A DNA stretch of 64,000 nucleotides from an uncultured Porphyromonadaceae bacterium (GTDB lineage Bacteria; Bacteroidota; Bacteroidia; Bacteroidales; Muribaculaceae), in contig UQKE01000007.1 in the NCBI GenBank assembly GCA_900541555.1, positions 3,774 to 67,773 on the forward strand. Reading direction: 5' to 3'. Position numbers and translations under genes: made by a program. The notes beneath the pieces were generated by a model that searched no databases, had not been told where the DNA came from, and worked only from the letters and a program-made list of their open reading frames with translations. Positions within the stretch are counted from its first letter, which is position 1. Each line of letters starts with the position of its first letter. Positions 1 through 8,058 of this stretch are shown here, one piece after another.

Positions 1-671
1 AAATTCACTTGCGTCCAATCCTTCACCATTGTCCAAGAAGCGCTGTTGGAATCGCGGTAATCGGCAAGATAAAATTCCACCGGTTCTGTCACCGCGCCGG
101 ACTCCGTCACGCCATAAAACAAAAGTTTCAGCCAATCGCCCGAATCAAACTTTTTGGAATAAGCGTTCCCGTTTTTCATCGTATAGTACGTATAAGTGCT
201 GTTATTGACATATACCGAACGAATGGAAAAAAGCGCGTTGTCGGCCATGCGCATTTGCAACGAAGCGGCATCGCCCGGATTTTCCCCTTCCGAACTATTC
301 CAATACGCCACCAAAAACGGCGTTCCCAATCCGGCAATTCCTCCGCCCGACATTACGCCCCACTGGTGGTCAAGCCAATTTCCATCCGAATAGTCTGCCA
401 TGTCGTTCGAACGGCTCGGGCAGAATCCGCTCCAAAACGTGCCCCATTCGCTCGATTCAGCAGAATGCGAAAAACTAACATTCTGGCACACCACATTGCC
501 GGCTGCCGGATTCTGGCAATCGACCCATACGCCGGATTCATCGTACTGCAATGCAGCATTCGAAAGCGACACCGTCACCGTGTTGTCCGGCTCATCGCTA
601 CATGAAGATGCGGCTAAAAGCACTGCCGAACCCAACGGCAATAAAAACAATCTTAACAGTTTCTTATTCAT
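1..671 (-). CDS. DUF4465-like secreted lipoprotein, truncated by the window edge
   Basis: The frame runs from ATG at 671 off the left edge with no stop, so only the first 223 or so residues are visible. The N-terminus is a lipoprotein signal ending LAASSC at about residue 24, so the protein is probably anchored in the outer membrane. The body has a WGTFWSGFCPS segment, then VAYWNSSEG, then DWLKLLFYGV and VEFYLADYR, the order and wording I associate with DUF4465 proteins of Bacteroidota. The family's function is not established. The start codon follows the murI stop with no gap, so the two are probably co-transcribed and translationally coupled. The C-terminus is unseen. Confidence 0.75.
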   Translation of the reverse strand, partial: MNKKLLRLFLLPLGSAVLLAASSCSDEPDNTVTVSLSNAALQYDESGVWVDCQNPAAGNVVCQNVSFSHSAESSEWGTFWSGFCPSRSNDMADYSDGNWLDHQWGVMSGGGIAGLGTPFLVAYWNSSEGENPGDAASLQMRMADNALFSIRSVYVNNSTYTYYTMKNGNAYSKKFDSGDWLKLLFYGVTESGAVTEPVEFYLADYRDSNSASWTMVKDWTQVN

Positions 672-1520
672 TTATCGTAATATTATATGTTTTGCCTTTA
701 TTTCTTCGTCCAAAAACACAGATGCCATTGCGCTGAATTTGTCGGCCGATTCCGTCGTGCGATATTCGCATTGCCCGCCTTTCGAGCAAAATGCATCAAT
801 TTCCGGATGCCGGTGCAAATAATCTTCCAAGCTCGCAGCGACAATCGAGCCTTGCACGACGACATGCACGCCGGCAGGCATATACCGTTTGATTTTCGAA
901 TAAAGCAACGGATAGTGAGTGCATCCAAGCACGACCGTATCGATTTCCGGATCTTGCGAAAACAATTCGTCAATATATTTCTTAACGAAATAATCCGCGC
1001 CATCGCCATCAGACTCTCTACACTCCACCAACGGCACCCACATCGGGCATGCTTGCCCGTAAGTGACAAAATTCGGATACATTTTCCGTATCTCCAATGG
1101 ATAGCTTCGGCTTTGAATCGTGCCTGCCGTCCCCAGCACGCCAATCTTGCCCGTGCGCGACAAATGGCCTATCTCCTCCACCGTCGGGCGAATCACGCCA
1201 AGCACACGCCGCCGCGCATCTATTTGCGGCAAATCCCGCTGCTGTATGGTTCGCAAAGCTTTCGCAGAAGCAGTGTTACAGGCCAAAACAACTAAATGAC
1301 AACCGCTATCAAACAAATGGCGAACAGCTTGAAGCGTGAAATCATAAACAATGTCGAACGAGCGATTCCCGTATGGAGCGCGCGCATTGTCGCCCAAATA
1401 GATATAATCATAGTCGGGCAATACCTTCCGAATCTCAGAAAGTATTGTCAGCCCGCCATAGCCGGAATCGAAAATTCCGATGGCGCCTTGTTTTAATCCC
1501 CGATCTTTTATATCTGCCAT
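672..1520 (-). CDS. murI: Glutamate racemase MurI
   Basis: Cytoplasmic enzyme converting L-glutamate to D-glutamate for peptidoglycan. The N-terminal IGIFDSGYGGLT block and the two catalytic cysteines in LACNTASA (Cys81) and LGCTHYPLL (Cys200) are intact. The length, 282 aa, is normal for the family. I chose ATG 1520 (MADIKD) over the upstream in-frame ATG at 1553 because a -7 box lies at 1551-1558 and a transcript from it would start inside the longer frame. The TAA stop abuts the ATG of the lipoprotein gene. A promoter-hairpin repeat (cluster A) lies directly upstream. Confidence 0.95.
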   Translation of the reverse strand: MADIKDRGLKQGAIGIFDSGYGGLTILSEIRKVLPDYDYIYLGDNARAPYGNRSFDIVYDFTLQAVRHLFDSGCHLVVLACNTASAKALRTIQQRDLPQIDARRRVLGVIRPTVEEIGHLSRTGKIGVLGTAGTIQSRSYPLEIRKMYPNFVTYGQACPMWVPLVECRESDGDGADYFVKKYIDELFSQDPEIDTVVLGCTHYPLLYSKIKRYMPAGVHVVVQGSIVAASLEDYLHRHPEIDAFCSKGGQCEYRTTESADKFSAMASVFLDEEIKAKHIILR

Positions 1521-1550
1521 GCTGTCCAAACAACATTTATTTTCGAACAA

Positions 1551-1704
1551 CAAAGATAATGCAATTTGGGTGTAGAAATTTCGAACTTGTTCGAAAACTT
1601 ATACCGAAATGCTTCTTATCTCACCTAAAAAAGCAAAAGCCGTGTGCAACCAATCAAACTTGTTTGATTTACCCGAGACCCAGTTGCCCCTTTAAAAGAC
1701 AGAA
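1551..1704 (-). repeat. Cluster A of the promoter-hairpin repeat, two diverged units upstream of murI
   Basis: Unit 1 (1561-1632) and unit 2 (1633-about 1704) align with the better preserved units at 7.7 and 15.4 kb. On the minus strand a -7 box TATCTTTG sits at 1558-1551, about 30 nt before the murI ATG. Each unit has a perfect hairpin: TTTCGAAC-TT-GTTCGAAA centred at 1587 and AATCAAAC-TT-GTTTGATT centred at 1660. The arms differ between units but pair fully. A third, poorly preserved unit may begin near 1705, where ATGGCA-gtg-TGCCAT at 1732-1746 forms another hairpin. The unit 2 -7 box is decayed. Confidence 0.6.
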
Positions 1705-1755
1705 TGGAATCGAGCGCAAGAAACATGCGAAATGGCAGTGTGCCATAATTGCAAA

Positions 1756-1790
1756 GGGCTGCGCCAAAATTCACCATTTCGACACAGCCC
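1756..1790 (-). terminator. Probable terminator of glgB
   Basis: GGGCTGCGCC at 1756-1765 pairs with GACACAGCCC at 1781-1790, ten positions with two wobbles, just past the glgB stop. On the minus strand it is followed by a weak T-containing stretch, so it is a plausible but imperfect intrinsic terminator. Confidence 0.45.
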
Positions 1791-1814
1791 CAAACGTTTC
1801 TCAAACATTTTCTT

Positions 1815-3824
1815 CTACTTCTTATAGCGCAACACTTGGACCGTACGCGCCGGCAGATACAGCTTCAACCACCCAATTCCATGAGGATCATAAAGCGGAT
1901 CGGGCATTGTGAAATGGCGCACCGTTTCATCAATATTGCCATAACCTCCATATATCCTTCTGTCGGAATCGAGCACCGGCACATACGATCCTGCCGGAGC
2001 AAGAATGCCATAACCATCAAACGACTTTACAGGATTGAAATTAAACACAAAAACAAGATTGCCCCGCTTAAACGCCAAGACTTGATCGTCGTCCTTGTCC
2101 CATAGCTTCTCAACTGCTGTCGATTGGAAATTGCGCGTAGATCCGACAAGATGAATAATATCCTCGTCGAATTTTCCAAGATACTTATATTTCAAATCCG
2201 CCCTGTCGACCAAATCCCATTGGCGTCGGGCGTATTTATACGACCATCCGTTGCCCTCGCGTGGGAAATCGATCCATTCCGGATGCCCGAATTCATTGCC
2301 CATGAAGTTCAGATAGCCGCCATTGATCGTAGCCAACGTCACAAGCCGTATCAACTTATGCAACGCAATGCCGCGGTCGACAACGAAATTGTTGTCGCCA
2401 TCCATCATGTGCCAATACATGTCGGCATCGATCAACCTGAAAATAACGGTTTTGTCGCCCACCAAGGCTTGATCGTGGCTTTCCACATAACTGATTGTCT
2501 TTTCGTCGGCGCGGCGGTTGGTCAATTCCCAGAAAATCGACGACGGTTTCCAATCCTCGTCTTTTTTTTCTTTAATGGTTTTTATCCAATAATCCGGAAT
2601 GCCCATTGCCATGCGGTAATCAAATCCGATTCCGCCATCGGCAAATTTGTTGGCAAGTCCCGGCATTCCGCTCATTTCTTCCGCGATTGTGATCGCATGC
2701 GGATTTACCTTATGAATCAACTTATTGGCAAGCGTCAAATATGTTATGGCATTCACATCCTGCCCTCCATTGTAATAATCATCGTAGGACGAAAATGCCT
2801 GCCCAAGGCCATGATTATAGTAGAGCATCGACGTCACGCCGTCGAAACGGAATCCATCGAAATGATATTCTTCCAACCAATATTTGCAATTCGACAAAAG
2901 GAAATGCAACACTTCGTTCTTTCCATAATCGAAGCATAGCGAATCCCACGCAGGATGCTCGCGACGGGAATCGCCGTAAAAATATTGATTGTAGCTGCCA
3001 TCGAAACGCCCAAGCCCTTCCACTTCGTTCTTGACTGCATGGGAATGCACAATGTCCATAATCACAGCTATGCCCAAACGATGAGCCTCATCGATGAGAG
3101 CCTTCAATTCGTCCGGCGTGCCGAAACGGCTCGAAGCCGCAAAAAAACTCGAAACATGATAGCCAAACGAGCCATAGTAAGGATGTTCCTGTATTGCCAT
3201 GATTTGAATGGCATTATAGCCGTCTTTGGCTATTCGCGGAAGCACGTTTCGCCGAAATTCATCGTACGTGCCGACTCCCTCTTTGTTTTGCGCCATGCCG
3301 ATATGGCATTCATAAATCAGCAACGGATTGGTTTTGGGCTTGAAATCCGTCACCTTGAATTCATAAGGCTTTGCCGGCGCCCATACCTGCGATGAAAATA
3401 TCAACGTTTTCTCGTCTTGAACCGTGCGGAAAGAATACGCCGGTATGCGCTCTCCGCTACCGCCATCCCAATGAACAATCAGCTTGTACAAATCTCCATG
3501 GCGCAGCACAGCAGCAGGCAAATTGATTTCCCAAACGCCGTTGCCAAGACTCGACAGGCGGTATTCATCGCATTCCTTCCAATCGGAAAACGAGCCTATC
3601 AAAGTGATTCCGGTCGCATTGGGCGCCCATTCGCGAAACACCCAACCCTCTTCCGACTTATGCAAGCCGAAATAGCGATGCGCATTGGCGAAATCGACCA
3701 AATTTCCGGTCGCGCCCACCAACTCCCGCTCCTTGCGGATTGCATCTTCATGACGTCCGTTTATGGCATCGGCATACGGTTCAAGCCACGGGTCATGGCG
3801 TATGACAGCTAATTTCCTTTTCAT
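1815..3824 (-). CDS. glgB: 1,4-alpha-glucan branching enzyme GlgB (GH13)
   Basis: Forms alpha-1,6 branches in glycogen. An N-terminal CBM48-like beta-sandwich (about residues 55-140) precedes a GH13 barrel with all four conserved regions: DIVHSH at 257-262, GFRFDGVTSM with nucleophile Asp328, AEEMSGMP with the acid/base Glu at 382, and YVESHDQ with His450-Asp451. At 669 aa it matches the eukaryote-like short branching enzymes common in Bacteroidota. No glycogen synthase or phosphorylase gene is adjacent, so it is transcribed alone. A TATATTTG -7 box lies 35 nt upstream. Confidence 0.95.
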   Translation of the reverse strand: MKRKLAVIRHDPWLEPYADAINGRHEDAIRKERELVGATGNLVDFANAHRYFGLHKSEEGWVFREWAPNATGITLIGSFSDWKECDEYRLSSLGNGVWEINLPAAVLRHGDLYKLIVHWDGGSGERIPAYSFRTVQDEKTLIFSSQVWAPAKPYEFKVTDFKPKTNPLLIYECHIGMAQNKEGVGTYDEFRRNVLPRIAKDGYNAIQIMAIQEHPYYGSFGYHVSSFFAASSRFGTPDELKALIDEAHRLGIAVIMDIVHSHAVKNEVEGLGRFDGSYNQYFYGDSRREHPAWDSLCFDYGKNEVLHFLLSNCKYWLEEYHFDGFRFDGVTSMLYYNHGLGQAFSSYDDYYNGGQDVNAITYLTLANKLIHKVNPHAITIAEEMSGMPGLANKFADGGIGFDYRMAMGIPDYWIKTIKEKKDEDWKPSSIFWELTNRRADEKTISYVESHDQALVGDKTVIFRLIDADMYWHMMDGDNNFVVDRGIALHKLIRLVTLATINGGYLNFMGNEFGHPEWIDFPREGNGWSYKYARRQWDLVDRADLKYKYLGKFDEDIIHLVGSTRNFQSTAVEKLWDKDDDQVLAFKRGNLVFVFNFNPVKSFDGYGILAPAGSYVPVLDSDRRIYGGYGNIDETVRHFTMPDPLYDPHGIGWLKLYLPARTVQVLRYKK

Positions 3825-3858
3825 TGCAATTGTCTTTTATATAAACAGTTCAACTATG

Positions 3859-3866
3859 CAAATATA
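3859..3866 (-). promoter_or_regulatory. -7 box for glgB
   Basis: TATATTTG on the minus strand, a perfect TAnnTTTG match 35 nt before the glgB ATG. The -33 region is AT-rich without a clear TTTG. Confidence 0.55.
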
Positions 3867-3906
3867 GTGAAAGTTTTAATCACATCCATCGGCATCCGGA
3901 AAGCAA

Positions 3907-5586
3907 TTAAATTTCGCTCCATCCTTTCGGAACAGGCACTTCCGCCACAGCCGACGAATATGTCCGCAAACCGCCTATCAGGTTGCGCACTTCCGCATAG
4001 CCATTCATTCTCAATATGTTTGAAGCCAAATATCCTCGCAATCCGACTCCACAATAAATCCATACCGGCTTATCTTTCGGAATTTCCGACATCCGTTCGC
4101 GAATATCGTCCACCGGTATATTTCGCGCGCCGGCCAATGCTCCCAACGCAAATTCTTCGGGCGTGCGGACATCCAGCAACGTCACTTTCGACAAGTCGGC
4201 CTCCTGCAATTCGCGCCAATATAGCGGCACCATTTTTCCGGCCAATATATTTTCGGCAACATATCCGGAAATAGCCACAGGATCTTTTGCCGATGAGAAT
4301 GGAGGTGCGTAAGCTTGCTCTATCTTCGTCAGATCATAGACCGTTCCTCCTTGCTTGACAATCAATGCATACTCGTCAATTCGCTTGTCTACGCCTTCAT
4401 AACCCACAATTTGCGCTCCGTACAGCGTCCCGTCGGTCGGAGAAAAAGTGATTTTTATCGACATTTGCAAAGCGCCCGGATAATAGGACGCATGAGAAAA
4501 TGGATGAATCGTAGCCGACAAATAAGGCACATCCATCTGTTTCAACCGTTTTGCAGGATATCCCACCGAAGCAACCGTCATGTCAAACACTTTTGCAATC
4601 GACGTGCCGATCGACCCTTCATATTTAACCTTATTCCCAAATACCATATTGTCGGCAACTATGCGACCCTGCCGATTTGCCGGACCGGCCAAATAGCACA
4701 ACCACGATTTGCCGAACAACGGATGCGGATACTCTATCGCGTCGCCAACGGCATAAATGCTCTCGTCCGATGTTTGCAAATACTCATTGACGCGAATCCC
4801 TTTCATTTCCCCCAAAGCCAAACCGGCTTCCACTGCCAATTTCGTCTCCGGACGCACACCAATCGAAAGCACTACCATGTCGGCATCCAAGCTCATTCCC
4901 GATTGAAACTTCACGACCACGCCATCTCCTGCGGGCTCTATCTCGCTTACCGCTTGCCGCAAATAAAGCTTCACGCCCTTTTGCAATAAATGTTCGTGCA
5001 CCAACGTCGCCATGGAATAATCGATGGGCGACATCACCTGATCTGCCATTTCGACCACGGCAACTTCTGCTCCGGAATGGGCCAAATTGTCGGCCATTTC
5101 CAAGCCGATAAATCCGCCTCCGACAATAACTGCGCGACGAACCGCATGTCGCTCCAAATATGCTTTAATCCGATCCGTATCGTCGACATTGCGCAATGTG
5201 AAAACAGACGCGTTGTCAACGCCTTTCAGAGGCGGACGCACAGGCATCGCGCCGGGCGATAAAAGCAATTTATCATAGCTTTCTTCGCAGATACTGCCAT
5301 CTTGTTTGCGAATTTTCAATCTTTTCCTTTCCCTTTCAATGGCTATCACTTCCGAACCGACACGGACATCGATATTAAAACGGCGTCCAAAACTCTCCGA
5401 AGTTTGCACCAGCAATCTCGACCGGTCGCGGATCACGCCACCTAAATAATAGGGCAAACCGCAATTTGCATACGATATATAGTTGCCTCGTTCCAAAAGG
5501 ACAATTTCCGCAGATTCCGTATTCCTGCGAATACGAGCAGCGGCAGTCGCGCCGCCTGCCACGCCTCCGACTATCACATATTTCAT
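3907..5586 (-). CDS. CoA-disulfide reductase-like FAD oxidoreductase with C-terminal rhodanese domain
   Basis: Residues 1-450 are a pyridine nucleotide-disulfide oxidoreductase: FAD-binding VIVGGVAGGATAA at the N-terminus, the single redox Cys42 in SYANCGLPYY typical of CoA-disulfide/NADH:polysulfide reductases, and a second dinucleotide-binding fold near VIVGGGFIGLEMA. Residues about 460-559 form a rhodanese domain with candidate active Cys512 in YCGVGLRG. The fusion is known in several bacteria and is thought to act on persulfides, polysulfides or CoA disulfide, using NAD(P)H in the cytoplasm. Which substrate applies here cannot be read from sequence. It is monocistronic. Confidence 0.88.
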   Translation of the reverse strand: MKYVIVGGVAGGATAAARIRRNTESAEIVLLERGNYISYANCGLPYYLGGVIRDRSRLLVQTSESFGRRFNIDVRVGSEVIAIERERKRLKIRKQDGSICEESYDKLLLSPGAMPVRPPLKGVDNASVFTLRNVDDTDRIKAYLERHAVRRAVIVGGGFIGLEMADNLAHSGAEVAVVEMADQVMSPIDYSMATLVHEHLLQKGVKLYLRQAVSEIEPAGDGVVVKFQSGMSLDADMVVLSIGVRPETKLAVEAGLALGEMKGIRVNEYLQTSDESIYAVGDAIEYPHPLFGKSWLCYLAGPANRQGRIVADNMVFGNKVKYEGSIGTSIAKVFDMTVASVGYPAKRLKQMDVPYLSATIHPFSHASYYPGALQMSIKITFSPTDGTLYGAQIVGYEGVDKRIDEYALIVKQGGTVYDLTKIEQAYAPPFSSAKDPVAISGYVAENILAGKMVPLYWRELQEADLSKVTLLDVRTPEEFALGALAGARNIPVDDIRERMSEIPKDKPVWIYCGVGLRGYLASNILRMNGYAEVRNLIGGLRTYSSAVAEVPVPKGWSEI

Positions 5587-5692
5587 AGAATTAAATTAAG
5601 AACCAATATAAAAAGGTTATATGTATTTAACACACTACAACCGCAAATGTTTGAATTAACTTGCGAAAAATCATCTTCATGCTTCAAAAACA

Positions 5693-5721
5693 AAAGAGCC
5701 TGCCACCACGGCAGACTCTTT
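5693..5721. terminator. Terminator in the 5587-5861 gap
   Basis: AAAGAG-c-CTGCC at 5693-5704 pairs with GGCAG-a-CTCTTT at 5710-5721. On the minus strand it is followed by a T-rich run, which suits the end of the PepSY-like gene transcript. A shorter hairpin GCCGGA-ctat-TCCGGC lies at about 5755-5770. I see no reading frame or other structure in the rest of the 275-base gap. Confidence 0.75.
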
Positions 5722-5861
5722 CCGAAGAGAATTAATCATACACTCTACCTATTGGCCGGACTATTCCGGCACTAAAATAATTATCACATTATCTATGAGA
5801 AAGTTAAATTGTTTTTAATATGTCTGAATAAAAGCATGAAAATAAACGGCAGAATATATAA

Positions 5862-6158
5862 TTAAATTTTTAGCTTTCCATCGGGATAAAATGTCACTGT
5901 AATTTCTGTCCCACTGATGTTCCGCAATGTCAATTCGTACGACACCGTTCCGTCCTGACTGCGTTTTTCTGAAACTTTTTGCATCGAATACCCCGGAAAA
6001 TTCTTCACCACAGCATCAATGACTGCCGAAGGCAAACGATTTTCAGCCGGCAACGCCATGTGTTCTGCAAGCAAATCAAGAGAATTCTTTTGAAAATTCC
6101 CGCCAAAAGCAGCAACACCAAAAGTCAGTGCAACAAACAATACTACAATTCTCATCAT
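5862..6158 (-). CDS. Small exported PepSY-like protein
   Basis: From ATG 6158 the product is 98 aa, with a signal peptide (MMRIVVLFVALTFGVAAFGG) and one domain. That domain has VIDAVVKNFPGYSMQKVSEK followed by a strand-rich half ending ITVTFYPDGKLKI. This resembles the PepSY-like (BLIP-like) fold common in small periplasmic Bacteroidota proteins. Function is unknown, and binding or inhibitory roles are only suggested by fold. The frame extends upstream to 6227, but those residues contain no export signal start, so the internal ATG pair at 6158/6155 is preferred. Confidence 0.7.
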   Translation of the reverse strand: MMRIVVLFVALTFGVAAFGGNFQKNSLDLLAEHMALPAENRLPSAVIDAVVKNFPGYSMQKVSEKRSQDGTVSYELTLRNISGTEITVTFYPDGKLKI

Positions 6159-6316
6159 TCCATTTTTTCTACATGGAAAAAGACAATTTCCATGCCCAAA
6201 ACGACGCAATAATATAAATAATTGCATTTCAATTATTTACACAAATCAATCCAAAATTGGCACAATGTTTTTGTAGAAAAAATTGAGGAATTAATCCACA
6301 GTCTGCCGTCTCATTC

Positions 6317-7660
6317 TCACGAAATGCCGTACTGTTTCAATTTATTGTACAATGTTTTTCTGTCAATGCCGAGCATCGCGGCTGCCTTGCTCTTATTGTT
6401 GTTTGCTTTTTTCAGCATATCGATGATTCTTGCTTTTTCCTCTTGCGCGTCGTGCAGCAAGAAAGAATTTGCATTCTCCGGTTCCGGCAATTCTCCGGCA
6501 ATGTCGCTCCACTCAATGCGCTTCCCTCGTGCAAGCAAAGCGGCCCGCTTTACCACATTTTTCAATTGGCGCAAATTCCCCGGCCATGAATATCCGACAA
6601 GCGCACGTTCCGCAGCCGGCTCGAAACCGACCAAATTCCGGCTTAATTCGCGATTTGCCTGATCCAAAAACAAATTAGCAAACAGCATGATATCTTCCTT
6701 GCGTTCCGAAAGCGACGGCATTCGAAGCGTGAATTCATTCACCCGATGGTACAAATCCTCCCTGAATGTGCCTTTTGCGATTGCTTGACGCAGGTTGCCG
6801 TTAGTGGCGCAAATCAGTCGCACATCCACATCCACCTCTTTTGTCGAACCGACAGGCCGCACTTTTCGCTCTTGGATGGCACGAAGCAATTGCACTTGCA
6901 CCTCATAGCCAAGATTTCCAATCTCGTCCAAAAACAGCGTTCCGCCATTGGCTTCGACAAATGCACCGATTTTGTCGGACAATGCTCCCGTAAACGAGCC
7001 TTTGACATGACCGAAAAATTCAGAAGCGGCAAGCTCTTTCGGAACTGCACCGCAATCGATTGCCACAAAAGGTTTTTCCGAACGCTTGCTCAACTGATGT
7101 ATCCGGTGGGCCACATATTCCTTCCCCGTGCCGCTTGCACCTTCTATAAGTACCGACATTTGCGTTGGCGCCACCAATGCTGCGTATTCATAAAGTTTGC
7201 GGGCTGCGTCGCTCTTGCCTTCAAGAAAATCCGAGCCAATCATTGGAGCGGGAATTTTATCTTCATGCTTCACCGGCTTCGATGCCGAATGCGAATCTTT
7301 TTCAAGAGCTTCCATAATCTTATTTTGCAAAAGAGCCGGCTGAATCGGTTTGGAGATATAATCGCAAGCTCCCTCTTTCATAGCCTGCACCGCTCCTTGC
7401 ACATCGGCATAACCCGTCATAATAATCATTGGCGCCGACATTCCATGTTCGTTTTTCCATGACAAAAGAGACAATCCATCGCCATCCGGCAAACGCAAAT
7501 CGGACAATATCAAATCAAACGACCGATTCGACAACAATTTTCGAGCAGAAGCAACGTTTCCGGCTGTTTCTACTTGAAACCCCTTCTTCCCCAACCACGT
7601 CCGAAGCATAAGGGAAAAAGTCTGATCGTCTTCGACTATCAATATGGAATGTGCCGTCAT
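6317..7660 (-). CDS. NtrC-family sigma-54-dependent response regulator
   Basis: 447 aa from ATG 7660, which has a purine-rich SD-like AGGAAGAG upstream. The order is a receiver domain with phospho-acceptor Asp54 in LILSDLRLPDG; a central AAA+ domain with Walker A GASGTGKE, Walker B GTLFLDEIG and the sigma-54 contact loop spelled GSFTGA; and a C-terminal Fis-type helix-turn-helix (NNKSKAAAMLGIDRKTLYNKL). The loop normally reads GAFTGA, and A-to-S is a mild variant. It would activate sigma-54 promoters after phosphorylation. The hybrid kinase at 8059-10542, just upstream on the same strand, is the obvious partner. Four promoter-hairpin repeat units separate the two genes. Confidence 0.92.
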   Translation of the reverse strand: MTAHSILIVEDDQTFSLMLRTWLGKKGFQVETAGNVASARKLLSNRSFDLILSDLRLPDGDGLSLLSWKNEHGMSAPMIIMTGYADVQGAVQAMKEGACDYISKPIQPALLQNKIMEALEKDSHSASKPVKHEDKIPAPMIGSDFLEGKSDAARKLYEYAALVAPTQMSVLIEGASGTGKEYVAHRIHQLSKRSEKPFVAIDCGAVPKELAASEFFGHVKGSFTGALSDKIGAFVEANGGTLFLDEIGNLGYEVQVQLLRAIQERKVRPVGSTKEVDVDVRLICATNGNLRQAIAKGTFREDLYHRVNEFTLRMPSLSERKEDIMLFANLFLDQANRELSRNLVGFEPAAERALVGYSWPGNLRQLKNVVKRAALLARGKRIEWSDIAGELPEPENANSFLLHDAQEEKARIIDMLKKANNNKSKAAAMLGIDRKTLYNKLKQYGIS

Positions 7661-7698
7661 AATTCTCTTCCTTAAAAAGCCGCAAACTCCGAGGCATC

Positions 7699-7970
7699 GC
7701 AAATCGAGCGCAGAAGCGCCGAACTTGTTCGAGCGATTATGCCGAGATGCAGCTTACCTTATACAAAGGTAATGCAAATCGAGCGCAGAAACGCCAAACT
7801 TGTTTGAGCGGTTATGCCGAGATGCCGCTTACCTTATACAAAGGTAATGCAAATCGAGCGCAGAAGCGCCGAGCTTGTTCGAGCGATTATGCCGAGATGC
7901 CGCTTACCTTATACAAAGGTAATACAACCCTACGGAAAAAACAATCAAACTTGTTTGAAATTGTTTTTCC
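7699..7970 (-). repeat. Cluster B: three 75-bp tandem promoter-hairpin units plus a fourth diverged unit
   Basis: Units start at 7699, 7774 and 7849 with an exact 75-bp period, and a diverged fourth unit continues to about 7990. Minus-strand -7 boxes TACCTTTG lie at 7771-7764, 7846-7839 and 7921-7914, each preceded by GCTCGATTTGCAT. Hairpin cores change in step: CGAAC-TT-GTTCG, CAAAC-TT-GTTTG and CGAGC-TT-GTTCG, each flanked by CGC/GCG pairing with one bulged A. The fourth has a long stem: the core CAAAC-TT-GTTTG extended by GGAAAAAACAAT against ATTGTTTTTCC (7934-7970). The conserved block GGCATCTCGGCATAA recurs. This fills the 398-base gap before the response regulator; 7971-8058 shows nothing else. 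Confidence 0.85.
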
Positions 7971-8058
7971 AAGCCACATCTTGCCATATATCAAGACAAA
8001 TCGAACATAATGCTTCAAAGCAATCCCAATGCTACCAAAATAATCAAACCCAATCCGA

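Noticed and set aside
6255..6275. A TGGCAC-containing string resembling a sigma-54 -24 element
   Set aside because: The -12 GC is missing and no gene follows in that orientation.
7747..8010. An open frame through the 75-bp tandem repeats giving a repeated 25-residue peptide
   Set aside because: 75 is divisible by three, so any open unit stays open when copied. Cluster C has a 73-bp unit that breaks such a frame, and conservation is in promoter and hairpin blocks, not codons.
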